Below, in pieces: positions 33,132 through 41,568 of a stretch of DNA of 64,000 bases. Origin of the DNA: UBA7672 sp044224605. Lineage in GTDB: Bacteria; Pseudomonadota; Alphaproteobacteria; Caulobacterales; Hyphomonadaceae. Numbering within the stretch: the first letter of the stretch is position 1; every line of letters begins with the position of its first letter. Under the pieces are notes generated by a model. It ran no database searches, was not told the DNA's origin, and was given only the letters and a program-made list of their open reading frames with translations. The translations under genes were made by a program, and so were the position numbers. The DNA lies in assembly GCA_044224605.1 (NCBI GenBank), contig JBGAKC010000013.1, positions 56,386 to 120,385 on the forward strand, given 5' to 3'.

Positions 33132-33653
33132 GGCAGCGCGCTTGGCCAGCGACTTGGAGAGTTTCTCCACGGCGTCGGCATGCTTGATGTTTTCCACGGC
33201 CGCGAGTTCGCGGGCCATGCGGTCCAGCGCCGATTCATAGAGCTGACGCTCCGAATAGGACTGGTCCGGCTGGTCGCCGGCGCGGTGCAGGTCGCGGACG
33301 ACTTCCGCGATCTGGATCAGGTTGCCGGAGTTGATCTTGGCTTCGTATTCCTGGGCGCGGCGTGACCACATCGTGCGCTTGATGCGCGCGCGGCCGCCGA
33401 GCGTCTTGAGCGCGTCGCCGACGATACGTGTCGAGGCGAGGGCGCGCATGCCCGACGAGGCGGCTTTCGCTACCGGCACACGCAGGATCAGCTTGTCCTG
33501 CTCGAAGGCGACTACGAACACTTCCAGCTTCATGCCGGCAACCTGCTGCGTCTCGACGCCGGTCACGCGGCCAACGCCGTGCGCCGGATAGACAACATGC
33601 TGGCCAACATTGAAGAGCCCTTCGACCATTTTTGCCGGCTGCTTCTTCGTCAT
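33129..33653 (-). CDS. cdnL: CdnL/CarD-family RNA polymerase-binding transcription factor
   Basis: 174 aa. The N-terminal RNAP-interaction (Tudor-like) domain starts FNVGQHVVYPAHGVGRVTGV; the helical C-terminal domain begins near residue 80 and includes the RTMWSRRAQEYEAKI segment with the conserved Trp that props open promoter DNA. CdnL stabilises open complexes at rRNA and other promoters in Caulobacter and relatives. The gene ends at TGA, but the same frame continues for 13 acidic codons (see separate entry). A promoter with TTGAAA and TAAGTA is seen upstream. Confidence 0.93.
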   Translation of the reverse strand: MTKKQPAKMVEGLFNVGQHVVYPAHGVGRVTGVETQQVAGMKLEVFVVAFEQDKLILRVPVAKAASSGMRALASTRIVGDALKTLGGRARIKRTMWSRRAQEYEAKINSGNLIQIAEVVRDLHRAGDQPDQSYSERQLYESALDRMARELAAVENIKHADAVEKLSKSLAKRAA

Positions 33654-33772
33654 GCTTGGATCACCTCAATCACTCGCAACGAGTGTCACGAATTCCAACG
33701 CGCCCATGGGTGCATGTGCGGCAAGGGATTCTGACCTGATGCGTTCTTGTTTCGCCCGTCGGCGCAGCACCC

Positions 33773-33800
33773 TACTTAGCACAATTGTAAGGAATTTCAA
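33773..33800 (-). promoter_or_regulatory. Candidate promoter of cdnL
   Basis: On the minus strand a -35 TTGAAA (33795-33800) and -10 TAAGTA (33773-33778) are separated by 16 nt, about 120 nt before the cdnL start. Confidence 0.4.
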
Positions 33801-33864
33801 CTCGTTGCTGCAGCGGGTCGACGGATTATGACCCTGATTCTACAGGGGCTAGCGGCATTTCGCC

Positions 33865-34206
33865 TCAGCTTCCGGCGCCGGGTTTTGTCGAGAAAAGCGT
33901 CGCCAGCTTGCCCTTAACCTTTGCGTAGTCGTCAGCGTCGGCCGGGGGCGTGCCCTTGGTTGTAATGTTGGGCCAGACTTTCGCGTATTCCGTGTTCAGT
34001 TTCAGCCACTTGCCGTCGGCGTCGTCTTCCGTGTCAGGAACGATGGCCTCGACGGGGCATTCGGGCTGGCAGACGCCGCAATCAATGCATTCTTCCGGGT
34101 GGATCACCAGGAAGTTCTCGCCTTCGTAGAAGCAGTCCACCGGACAAACTTCCACGCAGTCCATGTATTTGCACCGGATACAGGCGTCGGTGACGATGTA
34201 GGTCAT
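33865..34206 (-). CDS. fdxA: 7Fe ferredoxin FdxA
   Basis: 113 aa. The Cys pattern C9-x2-C12-x4-C17-x3-C21-P followed by ECIDCGVCQPECP is that of 3Fe-4S/4Fe-4S ferredoxins of the FdxA type, with the C-terminal extension of alphaproteobacterial members (YAKVWPNITTKGTPPADADD). Soluble electron carrier. It lies between the CPBP gene and cdnL, a common arrangement in this group. It has no other redox gene beside it. Confidence 0.95.
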   Translation of the reverse strand: MTYIVTDACIRCKYMDCVEVCPVDCFYEGENFLVIHPEECIDCGVCQPECPVEAIVPDTEDDADGKWLKLNTEYAKVWPNITTKGTPPADADDYAKVKGKLATLFSTKPGAGS

Positions 34207-34296
34207 GGGCCGGGGATACTCTTGCTAGCGCCGCGATGTGTGGCGGAAGAGAGCTAAAGTCAATTGAATGCGTTCTTGAGGGACGCTCAACCCGGC

Positions 34297-34788
34297 TCAG
34301 CCGCCATAAAGGCTCTTCCAGATGACCACCGCGCCCCAGTGAATGGCCACCGGCGGCCAGATCGAGCCTGAACGCAGGCGCGCGAGCGTGCAGGCGAGGC
34401 CGAGCCAGGCGATCAGGCCCAGGAAGGCGGGGTCCAGGAATTCCGGGCGGCCGTAGGGCAGGTTGAGGAGGGTCTGGAGTGGGTGCCAGGCGAGGTAGGC
34501 CAGAAGCGAGGCGACGGCGGCGATTGGCGCGCCCCGGCGGACCCAACCACGGAAGGCGATCTCCTCGGTGAGGGCCGGCAGGATGAAGGCCGAGACCGAG
34601 ATTGCGGCGACATGGTCGCGCGGCACGGGGTTCAGGATGAGAACGCCGTTACTGGCGGCCCACGCGCCGGCCAGAAGCACGATGATGAACAGGACCAGGC
34701 CCTCGATCGCGGCGCGCAGATCCGGCAGCCGCTTCAGCGCGGCCATGGTTTCGCCGATCGGGCCGGGGGGCTGTCGGTCTGCTGTCAC
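34297..34788 (-). CDS. CPBP-family intramembrane metalloprotease-like protein
   Basis: 163 aa with about four TM helices. The CPBP (Abi/Rce1-like) motifs are present: motif 1 EEIAFRGWVRRG (Glu-Glu and Arg, near residue 75), motif 2 LAYLAWHPLQTLLN (His near 100) and motif 3 PPVAIHWGAVV (His near 150). These line a membrane-embedded active site. It is short for the family. The substrate is unknown. It is followed 90 nt later by fdxA in the same direction. Confidence 0.85.
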   Translation of the reverse strand: MTADRQPPGPIGETMAALKRLPDLRAAIEGLVLFIIVLLAGAWAASNGVLILNPVPRDHVAAISVSAFILPALTEEIAFRGWVRRGAPIAAVASLLAYLAWHPLQTLLNLPYGRPEFLDPAFLGLIAWLGLACTLARLRSGSIWPPVAIHWGAVVIWKSLYGG

Positions 34789-34802
34789 GCGAATGGCCTC
34801 GG

Positions 34803-35099
34803 TTAGCGTTCCCCGATGGGCTCATAACATAGTGCCGCCTCCGCGGGCGGCCCCCTTCGCACGGGAAGCGAAAGAATCCGCACAAGCCTGGAACCGGACG
34901 GCGCCGCGAAGGAGAGGATGTCGCCGGCCTCCACAGGGGTTGCGGGCTTGTCGACGCGGCGGACCTGCCCGTCGCGCTCGATGCGGGCGCCCTGCGCTTC
35001 GATGGCCTCGGTGGCGGAAGTGCGCGCCTTGAAGAAGCGGGCGCGCCACAGGAAGACGTCGAGACGCATCCGGTCTTCAGTGTTTCTGGCTTCAGTCAT
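34803..35099 (-). CDS. S4-domain RNA-binding protein (HslR/Hsp15-like)
   Basis: 98 aa. RLDVFLWRARFFKARTSATE followed by AIEAQGARIERDGQVRR is a S4 domain, and DKPATPVEAGDILSF completes it as in Hsp15, which rescues stalled 50S-nascent chain complexes. The ATG overlaps the helicase stop (ATGA, 35096-35099), a very common pairing in alphaproteobacteria. A role in ribosome or RNA quality control alongside the helicase is likely (inference). Confidence 0.9.
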   Translation of the reverse strand: MTEARNTEDRMRLDVFLWRARFFKARTSATEAIEAQGARIERDGQVRRVDKPATPVEAGDILSFAAPSGSRLVRILSLPVRRGPPAEAALCYEPIGER

Positions 35100-37717
35100 G
35101 AAGCGGCCTTGGGTGCTGGTGCGGACGCGGCGGCGACGGAGCGGCGTGAGCGACGGCGGCGGCGCGGCTGGCGTTGAGGCGCCACGGGCGCGACGAGTTC
35201 GGCGAGTACCGCGAACGGACCCGAAGGCGGCGGCGCGGGCTTGGCTGGGTGACCGTTGCGGTCGGGCTTGTGGGTACGCTCAGGCGCGCGCAGGGAGGGG
35301 AAGCGCCAGAGCTTCACGGCGCCGGTTTCCCTGTCCTTCTCGGCGGGCTTGAGGCCGAGGGCGCGCAGGATGTTCGGGAAGTCGGCGGCTGGGCAGCCGA
35401 CTTGCGCCGCGAGTTCGGGCGGCACGGCGAAGGCGGATGTCTCCGAGCCGCGGCGGATCTGGGACAGCGAAGTCATGAGGCGTTCGGCAAGGTCGGCGCG
35501 GACGGCGCGGGGTCCGATGCGGAGATAGCCGGCGGTCCACAGCTGGGCATCGCGCCAGTGGGCGTCCTTGAGGGCGAAGGAGCTTTGCGTGGGCGGCTCG
35601 TGCGGGCGCTGGTTGGAATGCACGGCGCGTAGCGCAAGCGCGAGGCGGGCGGCGGCGGGTTTCAGAAGGCCGGGCAGCCAGGTCGCGACGCGTCCGGTCT
35701 TCACGCCGGCGGCGTTGAGGGCGTTGCGATCATCGGCGGTGAGGTTGAAGGCGGCGCTTGCGGTGCGGCGGTCGAAGGCGGCGCCGGTTTCGAGGAGCTG
35801 GAAGGCTGCGCCGCGAGCCGCGCCGCGCAGCGTTGTTCCGTCGAGCACGGCGCGGAGGGCGTGCAGGGCGGGGAGCGTTGCCTTCGAGTGATCGGCGAAC
35901 CAGCGGGCGAGGCGTTCGTGTGCAGCCTCGCGACTGGAGGCGGCGGCGTCGCGCGCGCCGAGGAGCTCGACGGCAGGCGAATGCCAGTCGGTGGCGGCGA
36001 CTAGTTTTGCGACGGCGGCGCCCTCGTGGACGATGACGGCCTTGTCGGCATCGAAGGACATGTCCGTGTCGGGCGCCTGCGAGATGATGGCGAGGCGTTG
36101 CTCGATGACGGGGCGCAGGGCCTTGAGGGCGGCGCCGCGCAGGGCGCGTCCTGCGAGGGTTCCGCCCGTGGCTTCAGCGTGGAAGACGAGGCCTTCGAGG
36201 CGACCGACATTGTGGCCGCCGATGATGACTTCGCCGGCGGGGCCGATCTCGGCGGGGGCGTCTTCTTCCGAGCTGAGCGCTTTCAGGAGAGCGGAGGTGC
36301 GGCGGTCGACGAAGCGCTGCATCAGCGCCTGGTGAAGCGCGTCGGAGAGCCTGTCCTCGATCTCGCGCGTTCGGCCGCGCCATGTTTCCGCGTTCTCGAG
36401 CCAGTCGGCGCGGTTGGCGGCGTAGGTCCAGGTGCGGATGGCGGCGAGGCGCTGTTGCAGCACGTCGATCTCGCCCTCGGTGCGATCGAGCGGCTCGACA
36501 TGCTCGTACATCCACTCGTCCTTGATGCGGGCGGCAGGCTCGATGAGCTTGTCGACGAATTGCTGGACGAGCTTGAGGTGGGCGTCGGGGCCGTACTTGC
36601 GGAAGTCCGGCAGGGTGCAGAGGTCCCACAGGCGGCGGACATGGGCATGGGTGCGCGCGGCTGTGATGATGTCATGGTTCTGCGCCAACGTGGCCAGCGT
36701 CATCTCGTCGAGCGCTTCGGGGGCGCGGCGGAGGATGACATCGGGCGATGGGCGGCGGAGTGAAGCGAGAAGGTTCGCGACGCTCGACCAGTCGAGATCG
36801 GAGTTGCGCCAGTTGATGTAGTCGACCGGTTCGAAATGGTGGTTGACGATGCGCTCGACGGTGTCTTCCTCGAAGGGCGTGCAGTCGGCCGTCTCGCCGA
36901 ATGTGCCATCGTCGCGGAAGCGGCCGGCGCGGCCTGCGATCTGGGCGAGTTCGTCGGCGCGGAGATAGCGACGCTGGCGGCCGTCGAATTTTCTCCGGGA
37001 CGCAAACGCGATGTGGCCGACATCGAGGTTGAGTCCCATGCCGATGGCGTCGGTGGCGACGATGTAGTCGACCTCGCCGGACTGGTAGAGATCGACCTGA
37101 GCGTTGCGGGTGCGGGGCGAGAGCGCGCCCATGATGACGGCGCAGCCGCCGCGCTGGCGCTTCAGCAGCTCGGCGATGGCGTAGACTTCTTCCGCCGAGA
37201 AGGCGACGACGGCCGAGCGCTTCGGCAGCTTCGTGATCTTGCATGGGCCGGCATAGGACAGCCGCGAGAAACGCTCGCGGCGCTCGCCGTCGATGTTGAG
37301 ATCGAGGCGTTCGAGTGCGGGGCGCATGGTGTCGGAGCCAAGCAGCATGGTCTCGTGACGGCCGCGCGCGTGGAGGATGCGGTCGGTGAAGACGTGGCCG
37401 CGATCCGGGTCCTGCGCGAGCTGGATTTCGTCGATGGCCATGAAGTCCGCGCCCTCGGAGACCGGCATGGCTTCGACAGTGCAGGCATAGTAACGTGCGC
37501 CGGGCGGCTTGATGCGTTCCTCGCCGGTGATGAGAGCGCACGCGCGCTCGCCTTTCTGCGCCACCATCTTGTCGTAGATCTCGCGCGCGAGCAGGCGCAG
37601 CGGCAGGCCGATCATGCCCGTGCCGTGCGCGAGCATTCTCTCGACCGCAAGATGCGTCTTGCCGGTGTTTGTTGGGCCGAGAACGGCCCGGATACGGGTG
37701 TTGTCGCGTGCGGCCAG
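35096..37717 (-). CDS. SUV3/MgpS-like DExH RNA helicase, apparent CTG start
   Basis: About 873 aa. Walker A is VLGPTNTGKTHLAVERM; DExH is FMAIDEIQLAQDPDRGH; helicase C motif AQIAGRAGRFRDDG. A long helical C-terminal region follows, ending in an Arg/Ala-rich tail (QRQPRRRRRSRR). The first ATG (37636) lies after Walker A, so it cannot be the true start. The frame is open back to a stop at 37745-37747 with no ATG, GTG or TTG. A CTG at 37715-37717 has GGGAG 8 nt before it and is taken as the start. Function: RNA unwinding, probably in decay. Coupled to the S4 gene. Confidence 0.85.
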   Translation of the reverse strand: MAARDNTRIRAVLGPTNTGKTHLAVERMLAHGTGMIGLPLRLLAREIYDKMVAQKGERACALITGEERIKPPGARYYACTVEAMPVSEGADFMAIDEIQLAQDPDRGHVFTDRILHARGRHETMLLGSDTMRPALERLDLNIDGERRERFSRLSYAGPCKITKLPKRSAVVAFSAEEVYAIAELLKRQRGGCAVIMGALSPRTRNAQVDLYQSGEVDYIVATDAIGMGLNLDVGHIAFASRRKFDGRQRRYLRADELAQIAGRAGRFRDDGTFGETADCTPFEEDTVERIVNHHFEPVDYINWRNSDLDWSSVANLLASLRRPSPDVILRRAPEALDEMTLATLAQNHDIITAARTHAHVRRLWDLCTLPDFRKYGPDAHLKLVQQFVDKLIEPAARIKDEWMYEHVEPLDRTEGEIDVLQQRLAAIRTWTYAANRADWLENAETWRGRTREIEDRLSDALHQALMQRFVDRRTSALLKALSSEEDAPAEIGPAGEVIIGGHNVGRLEGLVFHAEATGGTLAGRALRGAALKALRPVIEQRLAIISQAPDTDMSFDADKAVIVHEGAAVAKLVAATDWHSPAVELLGARDAAASSREAAHERLARWFADHSKATLPALHALRAVLDGTTLRGAARGAAFQLLETGAAFDRRTASAAFNLTADDRNALNAAGVKTGRVATWLPGLLKPAAARLALALRAVHSNQRPHEPPTQSSFALKDAHWRDAQLWTAGYLRIGPRAVRADLAERLMTSLSQIRRGSETSAFAVPPELAAQVGCPAADFPNILRALGLKPAEKDRETGAVKLWRFPSLRAPERTHKPDRNGHPAKPAPPPSGPFAVLAELVAPVAPQRQPRRRRRSRRSVAAASAPAPKAAS

Positions 37718-37912
37718 AGGCTGCGCTCCCGGATGTGAGACGGATCAGGCGATCGAGATGCGGCGCACGCGCAAGTGCGGCAAGCTCGAAGCGAGTGGGG
37801 TGTGCGGGCGCCAGCGCATGTCCGTCTTCCCAGGAGGACGCGGTTCGGTCCTCAAATAGAGGGTGGTGTGCGCGAGGCGGTGCGTCAACCGGCGGGGCTG
37901 TGGATCAAATGA

Positions 37913-38752
37913 TCAGCGGAGCGTCGCGTATTTCAGTTTTGTGGCCTGGAAGGTGTATTTGCCCGAGCGTTTGGAGCGGAGTTCGGCTTTCAGCGGGGGC
38001 GTGAGTTCGCCGCCGTCGAGTTCGGCGAGAATGAAGTTAGACCATTCGATGTCGGCCTTGTCGGCGGCCTTCTGCTGGGCGGACTTCGGGTCGTAGCCAG
38101 CGATCTCGACGTATTCGGCGTCGCACTTGAGGGCGGGGCCCTTGTAGACATCCGTGTTCCAGTTGAGGCGCTGGACGTATTTCAGGCGGATGTCGTAGCG
38201 CTCCTTGCCGTCGAAGACGCGCATCGGACCGCCGCAGGGGTTGGACGGCGTCGCGCCGACGCGGAGCGCGATGTTCATCAGCGCGGTCAGCGGATCGACG
38301 GCTTCGAGCTTCTGCTGGTTGGTGGTGGCGGGGAAACCCCAGTCGCCGAATTTGGGCGATACGCTCGTGACGACTTCGTTGGAGGTATAGTCCATCAGGA
38401 TGCGGCGGTTCTTCGAGCCGTTCTGAACGGAGCTGTCGAAACGCTGGGTGCGCAGGCCATAGGGCGTGACCCAGCCGATCGCGACCATGGCGGTCGAGCT
38501 GTCGATGAACCAGTCGACCATGCCCTCGGCCCGGCTGTTCATGGCGATGCGGTAGCGGGTGGCGGAGAGGTCGGCGGTGAAGGAGGCGGACGCCGTCTTC
38601 TGGCGGCCCAGCCAGGGGACGGGGGTTATGGCTTCATACTCGGCCTCGAAACGGGTCGGGCCGACGGCGGCGATGGTGGCGAGCGCGTTCTGGGCGGCCA
38701 GGGGGGCGAACAGAAGGCCCCCGGCCGCCGCAGCGACAGTCAGAAATGGCAT
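37913..38752 (-). CDS. Exported DUF3108-domain protein
   Basis: 279 aa with a signal peptide (LTVAAAAGGLLFAPLAAQNA). The mature part is beta-rich with FEAEYEAITPVPWLGRQKTAS ... RYRIAMNSRAEGMVDWFIDS, typical of DUF3108, a lipoprotein-carrier-like fold implicated in outer-membrane or polysaccharide processes, function unproven. CGGPMRVFDGKERYDIRLK near 200 is also family-like. Divergent from rpmB and upstream of the helicase on the same strand, with a 168-nt gap to the next upstream feature. Confidence 0.85.
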   Translation of the reverse strand: MPFLTVAAAAGGLLFAPLAAQNALATIAAVGPTRFEAEYEAITPVPWLGRQKTASASFTADLSATRYRIAMNSRAEGMVDWFIDSSTAMVAIGWVTPYGLRTQRFDSSVQNGSKNRRILMDYTSNEVVTSVSPKFGDWGFPATTNQQKLEAVDPLTALMNIALRVGATPSNPCGGPMRVFDGKERYDIRLKYVQRLNWNTDVYKGPALKCDAEYVEIAGYDPKSAQQKAADKADIEWSNFILAELDGGELTPPLKAELRSKRSGKYTFQATKLKYATLR

Positions 38753-38997
38753 TTACCAGCTCCGCGGCGGGCTTCCTGCCAGCCGCTTCCCAGGCCATAG
38801 ATCCCCGAAATCGGGCAAATTCCCGGCGGGTCGGCGGTCTTGGCGCCGCAGGGGGCGCCGCACTATCAGAACCATGCCCGGAACTTGACAGGCCGGGGCT
38901 GCCTGACTATCCACCCGCCTTCGCTTTCAGGGCATGTCCGGAAGTTCCCGTTTTTGTGGGTTTTCCAAGGGTATGTCGACGTCAGGAAAGGTGGGCC

Positions 38998-39285
38998 ATG
39001 TCCCGCGTCTGTGAACTCACCGGCAAGAAGCCGATGGTCGGCCATACGGTCAGCCACTCCAACATCAAGACCAAGCGGCGCTATCTGCCGAACCTGGTGA
39101 ACGTGACCGTTCACTCGGACGCGCTCGGCCAGTCGTACTCGGCCCGCGTGACCGCAGCGGCCCTGCGCTCGGTCGACAAGCGTGGCGGCCTCGATGCCTA
39201 CCTCGCCAAGGCGAAGGACGAGCAGCTCTCGGCCAAGATGCTGAAGATCAAGAAAGAGATCGCGAAGAAGGCCAAGGCAGCCTAA
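38998..39285 (+). CDS. rpmB: 50S ribosomal protein L28
   Basis: 95 aa, beginning MSRVCELTGKKPMVGHTVSH with the conserved L28 motif and NIKTKRRYLPNLVNV. Start ATG 38998 has GGTGGG upstream; the longer frame behind it is not coding. In alphaproteobacteria L28 is often longer than in E. coli, as here, with a Lys/Ala-rich tail. Monocistronic with a terminator 46 nt after the stop. Confidence 0.97.
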   Translation: MSRVCELTGKKPMVGHTVSHSNIKTKRRYLPNLVNVTVHSDALGQSYSARVTAAALRSVDKRGGLDAYLAKAKDEQLSAKMLKIKKEIAKKAKAA

Positions 39286-39331
39286 GTCGCGCTTTTCCCA
39301 AAAGACTTTTCAGGGATCGCAAGGTCTGTAA

Positions 39332-39360
39332 CCTCTCGTCCTAGCGGACGAGGGGTTTTT
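39332..39360 (+). terminator. rpmB terminator that abuts the next start codon
   Basis: Stem CCTCTCGTCC (39332-39341) and GGACGAGGGG (39346-39355), loop TAGC, followed by TTTTT (39356-39360). One nt later is the ATG of the exported amidohydrolase. The GAGGGG on the right arm is also the only ribosome-binding site for that gene. Confidence 0.8.
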
Positions 39361-39361
39361 C

Positions 39362-41032
39362 ATGCGTGCTGTTCTGGCGGCTATGGCTGCTGCGGTTCTG
39401 GCGGGGTGCAACCAGCCGAAGGTCGATGCGCCTGACCTGATCATCCATCACGGGACGATATACACGGGAGTCGCCGGGCTCCCGCCGGTCGAGGCCGTCA
39501 GCGTGAAGGACGGGAAGATCGTCGCGACGGGCAAGTCGGAAGACCTGCTGAAGACCGCGGATGAGACAACCGAGAAGGTCGATCTCGGCGGCACGTTCCT
39601 CTATCCGGGCTTCACAGATGCGCACGCGCACCTCTATGGCATCGGCGAGCGCGAGCTGACGCTCAATCTCGATACTGTCGCCTCGATTGCACAGCTGGTG
39701 CAGGTGGTGGGCGAAGCGGCGAAGGGCCTGCCTGCCGGACAGACGCTGATGGGGCGAGGCTGGATCGAGACGCACTGGCCGGAAGCGCGCTTCCCGACCC
39801 GGCAGGACATTGATGGCGTGACCGGCGATCGTCCGACGATCCTGGTGCGGGCGGACGGGCATGCGCTGCTCGCGAACACCGCGGCGCTGAAGGCGGCCAA
39901 GATCGACGGCAAGCCGAAGTCGCAGCCGGATGGCGGACGCATCGAGGTCGGCAAGGACGGGCTGCCGACGGGGATGCTGATCGACAATGCGATGGCGGCT
40001 CTGGCTTCACTCGAGACGGCGCCCACCGAAGCGCAAATCGATGCAACCTACGAGAAGGGGGCGGCGCGCGAGATCGGCCTCGGCTGGACGGGCGTGCATT
40101 ATATGTCGGCGCCGGGCGCGCACGTGCCGCGCATCAATGCGCTGTCGGATGCGGGCAAGCTGAAGCTGCGGATCTATAACGCCGTCGATGGTTCGGACTT
40201 CGACAAGACGGAGTTTGGCCAGAACAAGAACGGGCTCGTCACGACGAAAGCGATCAAGCTCTATATGGATGGCGCGCTGGGCTCGCGCGGGGCCCTGCTC
40301 AGCGAGCCCTATTCGGACCGGCCGGACACGTCGGGCCTGCAGCGGGCGCATGAGGACGAGACGCTGGCGCTCATGAAGAAGGCGTATGACGCCAACATCC
40401 AGGTCTGCTTCCACGCCATCGGCGACCGGGGCAACCAGCTCGCGCTCGACTGGATGCAGAAGACGTTCGATGCGGCGCCGGACAAGGCGACGGCCGACAA
40501 GCGCTGGCGTATCGAGCATGCGCAGGTGCTGCGACTCGAGGACATCGTGCGGTTCAAGCAGATCGGGGTGATTCCTTCGATGCAGCCGAGCCATGCGATC
40601 GGCGATCTTTATTTCGCGGAGTCGCGGATCGGGCCTCGCAGGTTGCTGGGCGCCTACGCATGGCGGGCGCTGATCGATGCAGGCTCGGTGATCGCTGGCG
40701 GATCCGATGCGCCGGTGGAGCAGGGTGATCCGCGCATCGAGTTCTATGCGGCCGTCGCGCGGAGGGACCTCAAGGGCAACTCCCAGCCGAACTGGCATCC
40801 CGAGCAAGCGGTCACGCGCGAAGAGGCGCTGAAGATGTTCACGCTCTGGCCGGCCTATGCCTCATTCCGGGAAAGCGAGCTGGGCACGATCGAGCCCGGC
40901 AAGATCGCCGACTTCACTGGCTTCTCCGGCGATATCATGCAGATCCCGGACGCAGACATCCTGACGGTCAATCCGACGATCACGGTGGTAGGCGGCGAGG
41001 TTGTCTATCAGCGCGGCGGCGCAGCGAGCTGA
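39362..41032 (+). CDS. Exported amidohydrolase (YtcJ-like) lipoprotein
   Basis: 556 aa. A short signal with lipobox (MAAAVLAGCN, Cys16). The metal-dependent amidohydrolase fold shows YPGFTDAHAHLYGIG (first HxH), the region LGSRGALLSEPY, FHAIGDRGNQLALD (His ligand), RIEHAQVL and AGGSDAPVEQGDP (Asp ligand). Similar to YtcJ/NfdA-type enzymes acting on N-substituted formamides or amides; substrate not deducible. ATG 39362 directly follows the rpmB terminator; an internal Met8 would leave too short a signal. Confidence 0.9.
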   Translation: MRAVLAAMAAAVLAGCNQPKVDAPDLIIHHGTIYTGVAGLPPVEAVSVKDGKIVATGKSEDLLKTADETTEKVDLGGTFLYPGFTDAHAHLYGIGERELTLNLDTVASIAQLVQVVGEAAKGLPAGQTLMGRGWIETHWPEARFPTRQDIDGVTGDRPTILVRADGHALLANTAALKAAKIDGKPKSQPDGGRIEVGKDGLPTGMLIDNAMAALASLETAPTEAQIDATYEKGAAREIGLGWTGVHYMSAPGAHVPRINALSDAGKLKLRIYNAVDGSDFDKTEFGQNKNGLVTTKAIKLYMDGALGSRGALLSEPYSDRPDTSGLQRAHEDETLALMKKAYDANIQVCFHAIGDRGNQLALDWMQKTFDAAPDKATADKRWRIEHAQVLRLEDIVRFKQIGVIPSMQPSHAIGDLYFAESRIGPRRLLGAYAWRALIDAGSVIAGGSDAPVEQGDPRIEFYAAVARRDLKGNSQPNWHPEQAVTREEALKMFTLWPAYASFRESELGTIEPGKIADFTGFSGDIMQIPDADILTVNPTITVVGGEVVYQRGGAAS

Positions 41033-41054
41033 GCTGCCGCCGCCAAAGCATCTC

Positions 41055-41504
41055 TCAGCGAACGAGCTTGCCAGGGATGCCGTCGTGCGGATCCTCGAAG
41101 CAGCGGCCGCGGGTGAGGATGAAGTTGGACGGGAAGTCGGTGTCGATGAAGGCGATGTGCAGACGGCCCCAGTTGCGGGTGGTGCGGCCGTGGCTGTCGA
41201 TGATGGCGAAGGGGCAGAGCAGCGTGGTGTCATCTTCATCGTCATGGCTGACGTCAGGCTCCGACCAGTAGCCGTCGAGCGGGCCATTGCCGCCGAACTC
41301 GCCGGCGAGGCCGTCGATGTAGAGATGGCCGACATTGTCGCCGAAATTCACCGGGTAATCGAGAACGCCGAGCGCGCCGTCCTCGAGCGTGTATTCGATG
41401 CGGCCGAGGGGCGTGTCCCACTTGATGTTGCCGGTCGCCTGCGGCGGCTGCGCCTGCGCGCTGGTGCAGGCGGTGAGGGCGGCGAGAACGATGAGCAAGC
41501 GCAT
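41055..41504 (-). CDS. Small exported protein, function unknown
   Basis: 149 aa with a signal peptide and possible lipobox (VLAALTACTSAQAQ). The mature part has paired aromatic/acidic beta segments (GRIEYTLEDGALGVLDYPVN; GHLYIDGLAGEFGG; WSEPDVSHDDEDD) and one Cys pair (LLCPFAIID, GRCFEDPH). Start ATG 41504 is preferred over the longer frame upstream, which overlaps the divergent direction of the next gene. No family recognised. Confidence 0.6.
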   Translation of the reverse strand: MRLLIVLAALTACTSAQAQPPQATGNIKWDTPLGRIEYTLEDGALGVLDYPVNFGDNVGHLYIDGLAGEFGGNGPLDGYWSEPDVSHDDEDDTTLLCPFAIIDSHGRTTRNWGRLHIAFIDTDFPSNFILTRGRCFEDPHDGIPGKLVR

Positions 41505-41568
41505 ACGATAAGTAGGCGGCGTGGCGCGCCGCCGGACAAGAGGTGAACAGCAGAAGGACTGCTCGCGA

